NCBI GenBank assembly: GCA_009760855.2
Contig: WPIO01000103.1
Coordinates: 775,001 to 839,000, forward strand
Direction of reading: 5' to 3'
Length of the DNA: 64,000 nucleotides
Origin: Cristatella mucedo
Lineage: Eukaryota; Bryozoa; Phylactolaemata; Cristatellidae
The position numbers and the translations under genes were made by a program. The stretch's first letter is position 1, and every line of letters begins with the position of its first letter. The notes under the pieces are model-generated. The model ran no database searches. It worked only from the letters and a program-made list of their open reading frames with translations, and was not told the DNA's origin. This document shows positions 54,451 to 64,000 of this stretch, piece by piece.

Positions 54451-55480
54451 ATGAGATGCTTTTTTGTTAACTTGTAAACTCCCAATAATGGGCCTGCGCA
54501 ATACACGGTGGAATGTCACTTTTAGAGGACTGGACAAGACTTCCACAGGGCCAACTGCCAAGGTTAAAGGTTAAAGGTTACACCCGTCTCTGGAGTACAC
54601 AACTCAGGAATCAGAGGATATTGGGGTTTTCTTTTGGCTCGCCAGCTACCGCCTTTGCGTTGTGAACTTTAGCCATCGGAATGAGCGGAATGCTCAATGC
54701 CGAGCCGTTTTCCTTCCCTGGTATTAACTGTGCGACTGAGACATTTTCAGCCAACTTTCTTGAAAGAATTTCCGCCCGCAAACGCACTACTGCTCCGCCG
54801 CCTTCACCTGCTGTACACTGTGAGTAGCCTCTTATAACCGCCTTTGAATTGTTTCCAAATTACCCCTGATGATGCGTACTATAATTAAGGCTGATAAAAA
54901 AATGCTTAACGGCCCTTGTAGCAACTCTTGGCATCGTGTGAGGAAACTTCGAATGTACTTTTAAGGATTTACCCGATAAAGAGTTTTATAGAGGGCATCC
55001 AAGTCATCAATCGTTTCGATCGATAACTCAGCACCGGGATTTGATTCTGAGGATGACGATAGCAATAATAACAATAATGAGAATATCAATGCGTCATTTT
55101 TTTTCAAAGTGTCCTGCCTCAGCTAATGTAATTCTAGCTAATCACCGTTCGCTTCCCTTCTTCATACACTTGGTCAACAATTACTGTCAAATAAAGGGCC
55201 AATGAACCGTGCTGAGCGAATGAGCACGAGTGGCTCGTTAGAGAGATTCCGGTGAATTATCCAACAATCACTCTTCTGTATCGTGAACGATTCAGGTCAC
55301 AAGCAGATGACCCGTAAACGGGTGCAGCTCCACAAAGCTCGTCGGCTCGATGTTCCGTTGCTGCTCTTGTTATGCATAGAACGGTAAAGAAAATGACCTC
55401 GGCCGTCAATTATGAGCTGACTACTATGGTCCTGCCGCAATAGATCCCTCCTAGCTCTCCAGCACGTCGAATTCCTTTTT
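54450..55480. other. unannotated DNA, end of right arm
   Basis: 54840-55240 mirrors 24390-24760 (GTCAACAATTACTGTCAAATAAA region). Similarity fades beyond about 55.2 kb. No gene recognised. Confidence 0.45.
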
Positions 55481-56472
55481 TTGCACGTATTGATGCATCC
55501 GCACATGGATGACAGCAAACTGTCTTAAATTGAACGATGATATAACCAACTTACTAGCGACGGGCGAACTAAGCGTGACTCAGAAATTGCAAGGATTAAC
55601 GCTCACAGTCGGCTCTGTCGGCGTATGTCCTATTGAATCTGCACGAAATCTATGCATCCTCTTCCAAAATGACCTTTCATTAGAGGACCATCAGCTCCAC
55701 AGTCAAGTCTGCCTACTTTCAGCTACATAACATTGCTAAAATTCGTGCTTGCTTAGGCAGGGTTACTACATCAAAACTGGTTCGTGCCTTTGCGACATCC
55801 CGTCTCGACTTTTGTAACTCGCTGCTTGCTGCTCCTTCTGTGCAATCAGGTGCTTACAGCTGGACCAAAACTCTGCAGGTAGGCTTGTCTGTCGTGAGCG
55901 TCGCAGTTGCCACATCGCACCACTTCTCGCCGAGCTGCACTGGCTCCTAGTCAAGCAATGCATCGATTTCAAGGTTCTGTCACTAACTTTTAGGTCCCTT
56001 CATTCTTCGGTTCCAGTCTACCCATCAGATTTATTTTCACCTACCAGGCTAATCATCGCATCAATCGCTTTTCAGAATCTAACGCAGCTTAGCTATACCT
56101 CGTACAAACCTCAAGTCCTTTGGAGACCGTACACTTAGTTCGTATGCTGTCTCCAACCTGGAACTCACTCCCGACCTATGTCACAATATCTCATAACTTG
56201 TCTACATTTAAGAAGAAGCTGAAAATGCACCAATTTATTACAGCATTTAGTGGGTCGCTTTGATTCGACTTTTATGTGCTTACGCGTGCTGACACTATGC
56301 ATGCAGCCACTAACCGTACTTGCATGTTGACCCTGTGTATGTCACCCCTAACCATGTTATTCTTGTTTTCATACAGCATGCTACCACTAATCATTCAATC
56401 CTGCTTCCTTTGCAGCAAATGTAAAGTGGCTAGAAAGCGATTCATTTGTGTGAGGTCGCTATAAAAAAATGT
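55480..56472 (+). mobile_element. F1 LINE C-terminal and 3' fragment
   Basis: Coding remnant from TTGCACGTATTGATGCATCC through FATSRLDFCNSLL-type sequence, then a 3' UTR with GACACTATGCATGCAGCCAC and a degraded end near TGTGTGAGGTCGCTATAAAA. It opposes the minus-strand F1 at 23144-24200. Confidence 0.8.
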
Positions 56473-56479
56473 AGCAGTA

Positions 56480-57640
56480 CTATTATTCCATTACAAAATA
56501 TCCACAAATCGGTTTTTGGTGCTCCAATTTTAAGTACACGCTACAGAGTGCTCTTTAAAGCGCAACCACAAACTTTTAACCAATTGGGCACATGTAAGTA
56601 TAATCTTTGGCAATGCATCGCAGTCAACGGTGATGGCCAGTCTCGAAGCAGCAATATAATATCATCCGTAGCAAATCGACCACAAATTGGCCGTGTGATG
56701 CTCGAATTGTCATCTCGTATAAACTTTACTGTGTTCAAAATGAAGACATAAAATTGTCAAGATATTTTGCAAGTTAATCGTCGAAAATGCACGGCAATCA
56801 ACAGTAATGGCAGTAGCCAATCCGGCAATCCATCGCAAATCAACGAGTAATTGGCAGTGCGAAGTTCTAGCTCGCATTCTCCATTATATCTCATTTCGGA
56901 TGCACATATAATTTCAATCCGCTATTTGTATTCAATCTCGGGCAAGGCAGAGCGATCCCAGGAGATAAGGTAAGCCATTTTGATCCGTTGCAAATCAAAG
57001 AAAATTGGCTGACCGTGTTTAAGTGACTAGAAATTCTCTGTTCACAACTCTAGCTATCCTTCCGCTGCGTGCGCACATAATTTCTACCGATTGGGAGCCT
57101 TCAATATTGGACAATGCTTGGCAATTGATGGCAATGGCCCGAGAAAATGCACCAGTCTATAACGGTCCACTAAAAAAGACACAAAGCTGCTCTGGGAAGC
57201 ATAAACTTTTTCTGCTTCTCACTGTCTTAAAAATGCTGCCACATCCTTCAACTGATCGCGAATGAACAATTGAGGGCAATGTACGGCAATCGACGGCAAT
57301 GGGCTGACTTATATAGAATCCGTTTTAAATTGACGAAAGTTGGCTTTCGAACCTTCAATTATCATTCCAAATAACGTTCACTGGGGGGCGCACATACTTT
57401 CGACTCGCTGTGCGAATATAATTGTGGGCATAGTATTGCAATCGACTGCAATGGCCGGGTTCAATACTACAATCCGTGGCCAATCTTCAGCATATTGGCT
57501 ACGCTAAGTTCCGATTCTCACCGCACCTAACATTTCGCTGTGTTCAAAGTGAAACTTTGGAATATTCAAGCTGGTTTGCTCGCTAATTCTCGGCAAAGCA
57601 CGACAGTCAGCATCATATGTGTGCAACTCTATGAACGCCA
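56480..57640 (+). repeat. diverged satellite-like tandem repeat, unit about 165 bp
   Basis: The recurring word CAATCGACGGCAATGG and close variants occur near 56620, 56790, 57125, 57290 and 57440, with weaker ones near 56955 and 57600. That is a spacing of about 150-170 bp. Accompanying words (AATTGGC/ATTGGCTG, GCACATAATTTC, GTTCAAAGTGAAAC) recur in the same order. The units are heavily diverged. Confidence 0.6.
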
Positions 57641-57689
57641 ACAACCAGCGGCGGATGATGGCGAACTTCTTGCTTCGGAAAGGAAGCAT

Positions 57690-58315
57690 TTTGGATTGAA
57701 AGTTGCTGTTCCCTTATGCCACTGCAGCGGACTATGAATATGGCTGCATGGCTGGTCTTCAAGTCCCAGTGGTTTGAGCACGTGTCACCTTTGCTGAAAG
57801 AGCTAGGATGGTTGCCGGTTGAGCAAAGGATACAGAGCAAAGTTCTTATGCTGACCCACAAGGCCCGCCACGGCTTGGCTCCTTCGTACCTAGCTGAACT
57901 GCTGCATCAGTTTCAGCCTGTTCGCGCCCTCAGGTCCTGTGTGGACAATCAATTAGCTGTTCCATTCCTCCGCTTAAAGACAGTTGGCGACAGAAGCTTT
58001 AGCTCTGCAGGTCCTAGACTGCGGAACTCGCTTCCACAATTCTTATGCGACGACATCTACTCTCCAACTGCCGACTATGGCACATCTTTTTCAGCGGTCC
58101 TGAACTGCTACTTCTATGCTACTCACTACCTCAACTGCTCTCCTAATTCTGCTATGCTTCCCACTTTCTCTTTGTTGCGTGAGACGAAGTCTGTTGGATA
58201 CCGAATGCGTACCGAAAGCCGCTTAGGCTGTGAGTGCGCTATACAAAACTCTCCTGCGTAACACCCACATGGTCTTTATGACTTTGTGGAGTCACTGACG
58301 GAGATACATTATGAT
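57690..58315 (+). mobile_element. F2 LINE C-terminal and 3' end, youngest-looking copy
   Basis: Open for 181 residues (57716-58261) through KELGWLPVEQRIQSKV, LAPSYLAELLHQFQPVRALR and LKTVGDRSFSSAGPRLRNSL. It ends with CACATGGTCTTTATGACTTT and GACGGAGATACATTATG. 5'-truncated, as is usual for LINE insertions. Confidence 0.88.
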
Positions 58316-58342
58316 TCTCGGTCTATCCGGAGCGCCCTCACA

Positions 58343-58354
58343 CCCCCCCCCCCC
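58343..58354. repeat. (C)12 homopolymer
   Basis: Twelve Cs directly downstream of the F2 end. Confidence 0.9.
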
Positions 58355-58985
58355 GGCGCAGGCCTGAAACGAACCTTGCATGACGAGAGGCCGAGCGGGG
58401 TTGCATCAGAGAAAATTGTAATCCAAGAATAATAGCCTGGAAGCATATTTTACAGGCCTGAGTGAATCGTTGGATAAATTTGCCTGTCAGTATAACGACA
58501 ATTCATCTTGAAATGTAACCTGAGCTGTGAGAAGTCGAGAACTGTTCGCTGAAGCACTCAAAAACGTAACATGCTTGCTTGTTTAGATGCTATTCCGATT
58601 TTTTTCTATTCCGATTTTTTTCCACTAGAGTAAACCTGTGCAGGTGCATAATGAAGGAAACTATGCTTGATAAACGTACTTCCGGTAAATTTTCTTGGCA
58701 CTTATAGAAAACTGGTCTGCTACCTATTTTCTAAAACAAACTAAACCTTCATTATAATTCTTGTCTGCATTATTTAAGCATATTGAGGCATGCTTACAGG
58801 TGCAACGTTTCGTTTTTTCCGCGCCGTAGGGCATCATTAAATTGCTCATATTGTGGTTAATTCACAAAAGTAGTCCGTAAAAGTAGCTGCCGATGGTCTC
58901 GGGTGGTTCGAACAAACATGTTCTGTAATTTTAGAAAAATTTGAGCAAATGCTAAAGTTTGAGCAAAGCTTATTTGGAAGAGCAC
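58355..58985. other. unannotated stretch
   Basis: AT-rich, no gene or repeat recognised apart from a direct repeat of CTATTCCGATTTTTTTC near 58590-58622. Confidence 0.4.
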
Positions 58986-58989
58986 AGCA

Positions 58990-59420
58990 TGTTGGATATA
59001 AGAATACTAATAATACAATTTTCTAGCCGCTTAGAGAATTACTATCTTTCTAGGCACTCTAAACATTAGCTGAAAAGGAGCGTAATTTAATGGTTATTAG
59101 TAGCATGCTCAATGACAAAAAGCTTAGCATGGTTATGGGTGACGTGCACAGGATCAGCTAGCAAATATGATTAGTGGAGGCATGCACAGCGGCAGCATGC
59201 ACATAAAAAGCAAGGACATAAAGATTGAATCACAGAGACCCATTAAATGTTGAGATAAATAGATGCATTTTAGTTTCTTTTTAAATTTGGTCGAATCGGG
59301 GGATGTCTTTACGCTAGCTGGAGGTGAGTTCCAAACTTTGGAAGCATACGAACTAAAGGCAGAGTCTCCAAAGGTCTGAGGTTCGGAAGAAGTGTAGGCA
59401 AACGATTAGATTCAGTGATA
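58990..59420 (-). mobile_element. F1 LINE 3' end, old copy
   Basis: The minus strand carries the ATT-rich tail, TAGCCGCTTAGAGAATTACT, TGCACAGGATCAGCTAGCAA and a C-terminal remnant, more diverged than other F1 copies. Confidence 0.7.
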
Positions 59421-59499
59421 CGATGTATCACTGAATCTAGTATCTAGTATTGGTATCTCTTCGGAATCTACTCGTTCAGTGATACGATGTAAATGTTCG

Positions 59500-60040
59500 C
59501 TGCTAATTTGTGGTCGATTTGCTACGAATTTTCGTATTAACCCCGCTGATATCACATTTGATTGCCGTGCATTGCCGAAAATTTACGAACAAACCAACTT
59601 GGCAATTCCAAGCTTTCACTTTGAACCCAGCAAAATATTACATTGCGATGAAAACTAGAGCTTCGTATAGCCAATTTGTGGACGATCTGCCATGGATTTC
59701 GGGGTCGACCCGGGCCATTTCTGTTAATTGCCCTACATTGCCCGCGAGTGTAGCACGAAGTTGGTTGAAATTATATCGCTGCACTTTTTACTCAGTTCGC
59801 TGCGATACGAAAGAAATCTTGGATCTGGGCCCAGCTACTCTCTAGCAACTTGTGACTGATTACTACGAACAGCTGCATTTTACCGGGCCATTGCCGCTGA
59901 TTGCTATAGTCTGGGCGAGATTGAAAGTGTGCAGTATGTTGAAAGCACGTGCTTGCACATTGGACGTTATTTTGAATGATGATTGGAGCTTCGAACAGCC
60001 AATCTAGTCAATTTGCAGCCAATAGCTTTAAGAGCAGGAT
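59500..60040 (-). repeat. satellite-like repeat, opposite orientation
   Basis: Same repeat family as 56480-57640 on the minus strand. GATTGCCGTGCATTGCCG-type words occur near 59560, 59725 and 59890, about 160 bp apart, with the complementary AATTTGTGG and GCTTCG words in order. Confidence 0.55.
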
Positions 60041-60875
60041 GAGCCAATCGGAAGCTGAGAGAGACCTGGCTGTGCTCTCCTGATTAATCCCTTCTTGCTG
60101 TCAGAAGATAAACGCCTGAATAGCCTCGCGCCCACTATTAAAACCGCTATTCATTATCGATCAAAAGATCGGAGCCTGTCGCACTCGAAATGCAGCTCGT
60201 CATACGCACAACCCACCAGCAAGCAAGGGACTTGCTTTCGTCTGCCATGTCTTCAATTGCTTTCGGCCCGTTACGAGTTCTATTCCCCCTTATCGATCGG
60301 GGATGAAGGTTCAGTGGCAGTAAAATGAGTGCGAGATCTACTCTGGCAGCGCTCTACCGAAGGCAGGTCAACAGTGATCGTCTCGCGCACAAGCTCGTGT
60401 CCCGAGCGACACTGCCGTGGCTTTCCTAAGTGGCCAGGCCGCTAGTCCGTGGGTTCATATTGGCCAGTCTGTGACGCCTGACTTTGCTGTCGGCTCCTAC
60501 TCGATATTTCGCTCTTTTTCCGCAGTGCATCTGTATTTTTAGGCGCGCAGCGCTCGTCCATAGTGGCCACTTGGATCGGCCAGCTGGGCCTGACCGAGTT
60601 AAGAAGTGCTGCTTGTAGGCGGGCCGGTTTGGTGCAGGTGACCGTAAGAACTGCAATGCCTCCCCCTCCGGCGAATCGCGCTATCTGCCGCATGCCTCTT
60701 CGCTTCTGCAGCGATCTGCACATAGCGGCCTTCTTTGAGCAACCCGCGCTTGCTAGATGGATCACTACTCACGCCTCTTCATGTACTCACCTATTCGAGC
60801 CATGTCTCTACGTCAGAGGCTCGCGAACTGCTCTTCGTCTGACGTCGTTTTGCTGCCACTGCACTGCTAGTTAGC
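60040..60875. other. unannotated stretch
   Basis: Mixed composition. 60550-60700 is somewhat GC-rich. A tRNA-like SINE scrap may exist near 60420-60460 (GTGGCCAGGCCGCTAGTCCG, GGGTTCATAT) but is too weak to call. Confidence 0.35.
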
Positions 60876-61453
60876 GCCGTTACACAAAAAGCGGGTGATT
60901 ACTGCCCGGCAAGGTTAGAATTACTTGAGCCAGGATATTCCGATGCAATCGCAAACAGATGCCGGCGAACTGAGCTACTAGAACATGCTACAGCCAGCAT
61001 TTCAACAAGCAAAGTGTATGAACCCGAGATAATGCATTAATATGTAGATTGTTGTCTGTGACTCCATAAAGAATTAATGGGTATTTCGCTGGACACCTCC
61101 TATAGTAGGTTTGTCGCTTCGTTCCAACAACGTACAATCAGAAGATGTCTCGGCGTCACTTGGCAGTTAGTTCCAGGCTTTGGGAGCATAATAACAGGAG
61201 TGAATTTGAACTCCTTAGAAATACAGTCAAACAATTAGAATAGAAAAGGACGTTGTGCAACGGGAGGCTGCCATGAGACTAATTCCGATCGACGAGAGTA
61301 TAGGTGAACTTTAAAGTGAGTCACGGAATCATGAATTCCACACGCATCTTGACAGGGAGCTAGTGCAGGTTGGTGAAGGAGCTAGCACTTACTAAAGATG
61401 ACTGGTTCGTGCAGGGGTTACCCAACCTCATTTTAGTCGGTTGTTGTATAACT

Positions 61454-61457
<4 letters not shown>

Positions 61458-61498
<41 letters not shown>
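61458..61498. repeat. (TC)n microsatellite in copy X intron 1
   Basis: About 20 TC units followed by TCGC/TCTC-rich sequence. It is in the same relative place, next to LPMO exon 1, as the 36683-36825 tract. Confidence 0.9.
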
Positions 61499-61501
<3 letters not shown>

Positions 61502-61666
61502 CGCTCTCTCTCTTCTCTCTCCCTAGCGCTCTCGATTTCTGAATTTTAAGATTTTGGTACGTCTTAGCTCTACAATCCTTTGATTTGCTGACGCGATCAA
61601 TGTCTAACAACGTGATCGGACGGCAGTGCCAGGCACGCTGCAAGCTGAGCTGACTGCACTACATAC

Positions 61667-61723
61667 CTTCGCCACGGCAGTCAGCATCCTCAGCCAAGCG
61701 GCTACCAGCAGTAGCTTTGCCAT
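61667..61723 (-). CDS. orphan LPMO signal-peptide exon (copy X exon 1)
   Basis: ATG at 61723, an open hydrophobic 19-residue leader and a GT donor directly after, nearly identical to gene B exon 1 (36946-37002) and copy C exon 1 (38061-38117). Since the downstream exons are absent, an RNA made here would splice into unrelated sequence or not at all. It is listed separately because the exon itself is undamaged. Confidence 0.7.
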
Positions 61724-61754
61724 ACTCATGGGCATGCACTTCGCTGGCCAGGAA

Positions 61755-62793
61755 CTGTACGCTCTTATTGCTACGAGTTAATAAGAAGGCAGCTGCTCTG
61801 CCTCGGCCGCTGAGAAGCTTTCGGCGGCAGCTGCTGTAGCTGCAGCAAGCAATAGGATGACCTAAGGTGTAAACTTTGCCTGCTGCGACCCGTGAGTAAG
61901 TATGCCAGATGTGGCTTGCGGCTGCCGTAATCAGATCCCACTTCGTTTCAATAGCCGGCGAATGGCTTGCGAATTATTTTGTACGGTGAGGCTAAGAGGA
62001 TGAATAACATATGTGCTATCTTGTAAACTGAAGAGTTTACCACGGCGGTGATTTCATCCACTCTGATTACTTTATGCCCTAGCTCATATTTAATGGCGAA
62101 CCGACCCGATATCGGTACCTTTCGACGTCCACAAATGGAAGCTCAACAGATCGTGCTGAACTTCAGATGTCGTACTAAGGCCAGCCTTCTTGATAGATCG
62201 AGGGATTTACAACTATTCTAGGAGTCCCTCGATAGCGGGCTCATGCGAACTACATATCCAAGGAAAGCCAAACGGGAAGGCCACAAAATTCTCGCAGGGC
62301 ATTTTTGGTCAACTGTGTGACCTAATGATCTAGGGAAAATCTATACCAGTGAAGCCGGTCTATTAGTTCAATGCTGGCACTATTAGATAAGTGGTAGTGC
62401 AGTTTTTTCAGAAGTGTCTCAAAAAGAAGAATTTCTTATAGCCAAAGCTTTATTAGCAAACTGGCCTCATTCAATAAATAGCCAGAAGACAGCATGGCAG
62501 AATTTACTAATGAGGCCTTTATTAGTTGGCTGCCCCGACGCCGATTGCTGTAATTTTTGCCTCGTTCACTCTTCCACCCGCACAGAGTACGAATGCCAAC
62601 TCCGCTCGAGAGGAGAAATCAGCCGCTCGCCTAAATGCCGCTCTAGCTCAAATCCGCCTCGCCCGAGACGTTCTGCTGTGCCAGCTCTACTGCCCGGTAG
62701 CGAAAATGGCAGCGACACCATCATCAGCAAGCTGGAGATGACCGCCCCCACCCCCGTGGAGCATTGGTGCTGTTGTAGCCTTCAAACAGTGAG
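61755..62793. other. LPMO intergenic unit between X exon 1 and gene D
   Basis: Same order and strand as 37036-38029, ending in the 3' flank of gene D. No other coding sequence recognised. Confidence 0.6.
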
Positions 62794-64000
62794 CTAGCCG
62801 AGAGAGCATTCACAATGCGACGGAGGACAAAATGGAGGAATGTGCTTGCAGTTTGCATTGCACCAGTCGTCGTGCCTGCTGCCCCAAGGTTCGAGTCCTC
62901 GGCACGACATCCGACGACCAGATCCTGGCTCTTTGCTGCAAGCAGACGAAGCGCTGTCTGATTATAAAGCTCACCAGCCAGCACGTGCCTTCTCAAAAGA
63001 GAGCAGCGCTAGCCCAGCGATAGCGGACAAGAAAGCACCTGCTGCTAGCAGCAGTCGGCGTCAAATCGCTTCTAGTAGCTCCTAAGGAACGAGGCTTGGT
63101 CGCAGCGGTCGTGAAGCGACCGGGGAAGCGTCCAGGTGAGGACGACGGTGCTCTGTGGCCACCTCGCGTGACGATGGCGATGTCAGCACAAGCGTAAAAC
63201 TCCTCCTGGTCTCCAATGCCGATCCCGCACACGTTCTTGTCACAACCCCAGCTGTTACCTGAAATCAACGGTGAGGTGGGTGAAGAGAGCGGCACGATTA
63301 TGCAAATAGACTCCGTCCTGACCGACGGACTCCTAGCTGTCTCGGCATTAATCGAGAGCTCTAGAGCAACGCCACGTGACCTCACCGGTTTTCCATCTCC
63401 ACTGCAGCACGCACGCTGTACAAGTCACGCCGTCCGGTAGCTTCAGCGTAATGTTTCGGACGCCCTCGTCGAAGCTAAATGTGAGCAGAGGAAATTCAAA
63501 AGAAAAGTTAAATGCTAGAAGGCCAGAAATGCGTATTAGCATCGGCTGCACTAGAGCTTGCCCCCAAGCAGGCAGAAGCAGGCTAATGGCCCTGTATTGG
63601 ACAGTTATGTGACAGTGCTTTCATAAAATTAAGCTCAATGAGCTTTCAGCAAATGTATCGACTGAAGCGAGATCGGAAGATTTAGCATGTCTAGAAAGTC
63701 ACGGTCAGAACTCGTGTGCAAGGCTAGTTGTGGTGTAACTGTTCAATTAGAGCCTTCCCTTGCTTAGTTAGTGCTTGTATTTTGCCTTCGTGAAATGCAC
63801 TTTGCCGACCGCCGAAGTCAATGAGTATGCATAAGAAACTCTTAGGCCTGACAATAAAGCGATCACCGGTTTTGGATTGCAGCTAAAATTGTACACGGCT
63901 TAGTCAACCGCTTTCTTTGCGATCCAAATATTTTTACCTGCTTTTGCCGTCAGGTGCCTTTAGCAGTATTCGATTGAAGCAGTGTTGCTGGACAGCGATT
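62794..64000 (-). CDS. AA15 lytic polysaccharide monooxygenase, gene D (3' part; continues beyond the window)
   Basis: Visible exons (minus) are 64000-63938 (part of exon 4, ending KAPDGKS with a GTAAAA donor), 63474-63386, 63258-63039 and 62953-62794. The frames join as in gene B. Exon 5 encodes FDEGVRNITLKLPDGVTCTA then CVLQWRWKTG. Exon 6 has GNSWGCDKNVCGIGIG and QEEFYACADIAIV with the axial Tyr. The last exon ends the six-cysteine module with DDWCNANCKHIPPFCPPSHC and a TAG stop. As in gene B, the short last intron uses a GTGCTT donor. Without it the frame stops at 62993. No damage is seen in the visible part. Secreted and copper-dependent by family, chitin the likely substrate. Confidence 0.85.

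Larger units (their letters stand above)
38030..55200. repeat. right arm of large inverted duplication
   Basis: Reverse-complement counterpart of 24200-37035, longer because of insertions at 38811-43565, 43580-43855 and 45528-48854. Contains LPMO pseudogene C in the plus orientation. Visible similarity is patchy but collinear over the whole length. Confidence 0.85.
60880..61750 (-). pseudogene. LPMO copy X: exon 1 plus part of intron 1
   Basis: 60890-61000 matches 31615-31700 and 61160-61300 matches 35995-36135, both intron 1 of gene B, in the same order and strand. Exon 1 at 61723-61667 encodes a 19-residue signal peptide (MAKLLLVAAWLRMLTAVAK) followed by a GTATGT donor. No exon 2-7 copy on the minus strand exists between 50.4 and 60.9 kb, so the rest of this gene was lost. 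Confidence 0.75.

Overview
The window is animal (invertebrate metazoan) nuclear DNA. It has intron-split genes with GT/AG junctions, two families of CR1/L2-like LINEs, tRNA-derived SINEs, a Ty3/gypsy-type LTR element, long (TC)n microsatellites, and chitin-active copper monooxygenase (AA15 LPMO) genes. AA15 genes with this C-terminal cysteine module point to an invertebrate. I cannot name the species, and mollusc or another aquatic invertebrate is only a guess.

The only host genes I can support belong to one family, auxiliary activity family 15 lytic polysaccharide monooxygenases. Gene A (minus, 12257-9899) lies in a GC-rich block and is complete: six exons, 319 residues, TATA box. Gene B (minus, 37002-29035) is complete in frame, with seven exons and a repeat-filled intron 1 of about 6.1 kb. 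Gene D (minus, 64000-62794) is cut by the window edge but intact as far as it can be read. Copy C (plus, 38061-50290) is a pseudogene carrying a frameshift, stops, lost splice sites and transposon insertions. E (37650-38029, minus) is a leftover 3' end, and X (60880-61750, minus) is a leftover exon 1 with part of intron 1. In A and B the predicted mature proteins begin at His1 and place the second histidine-brace residue at His91. In B the axial Tyr falls at 184. These are the positions I recall for the characterised insect AA15 enzyme.

Layout. 1-4.5 kb holds degraded LINE family F1. 4.5-9.4 kb is mostly unrecognised, with SINEs and a large TC tract. 9.4-16 kb is GC- and CpG-rich, with gene A and SINEs. 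16-24.2 kb is repeat debris. 24.2-55.2 kb is a large, old inverted duplication: the left arm runs about 24.2-37.035 kb, a 1-kb spacer follows, and the right arm runs about 38.03-55.2 kb. Gene B sits in the left arm and pseudogene C in the right, head to head. The right arm was later interrupted by a roughly 4.75-kb gypsy-type element (38811-43565), an F1 fragment (43580-43855) and a 3.3-kb F2 LINE (45528-48854), the last two with recognisable target-site duplications. The left arm has its own private insertions. 55.5-60 kb holds F1 and F2 fragments and two opposed clusters of a diverged satellite of about 165 bp. 60.9-64 kb is another piece of the LPMO tandem array (X exon 1, spacer, D).

The LPMO products should be secreted, copper-dependent oxidases acting on chitin (or cellulose). 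The array appears to have grown by tandem duplication in which a 1-kb spacer separates exon 1 of one copy from the 3' end of the next. It was then rearranged by an inversion whose inner breakpoint can be placed near base 38029. That breakpoint removed the promoter of copy C, which gives a simple reason for its decay.
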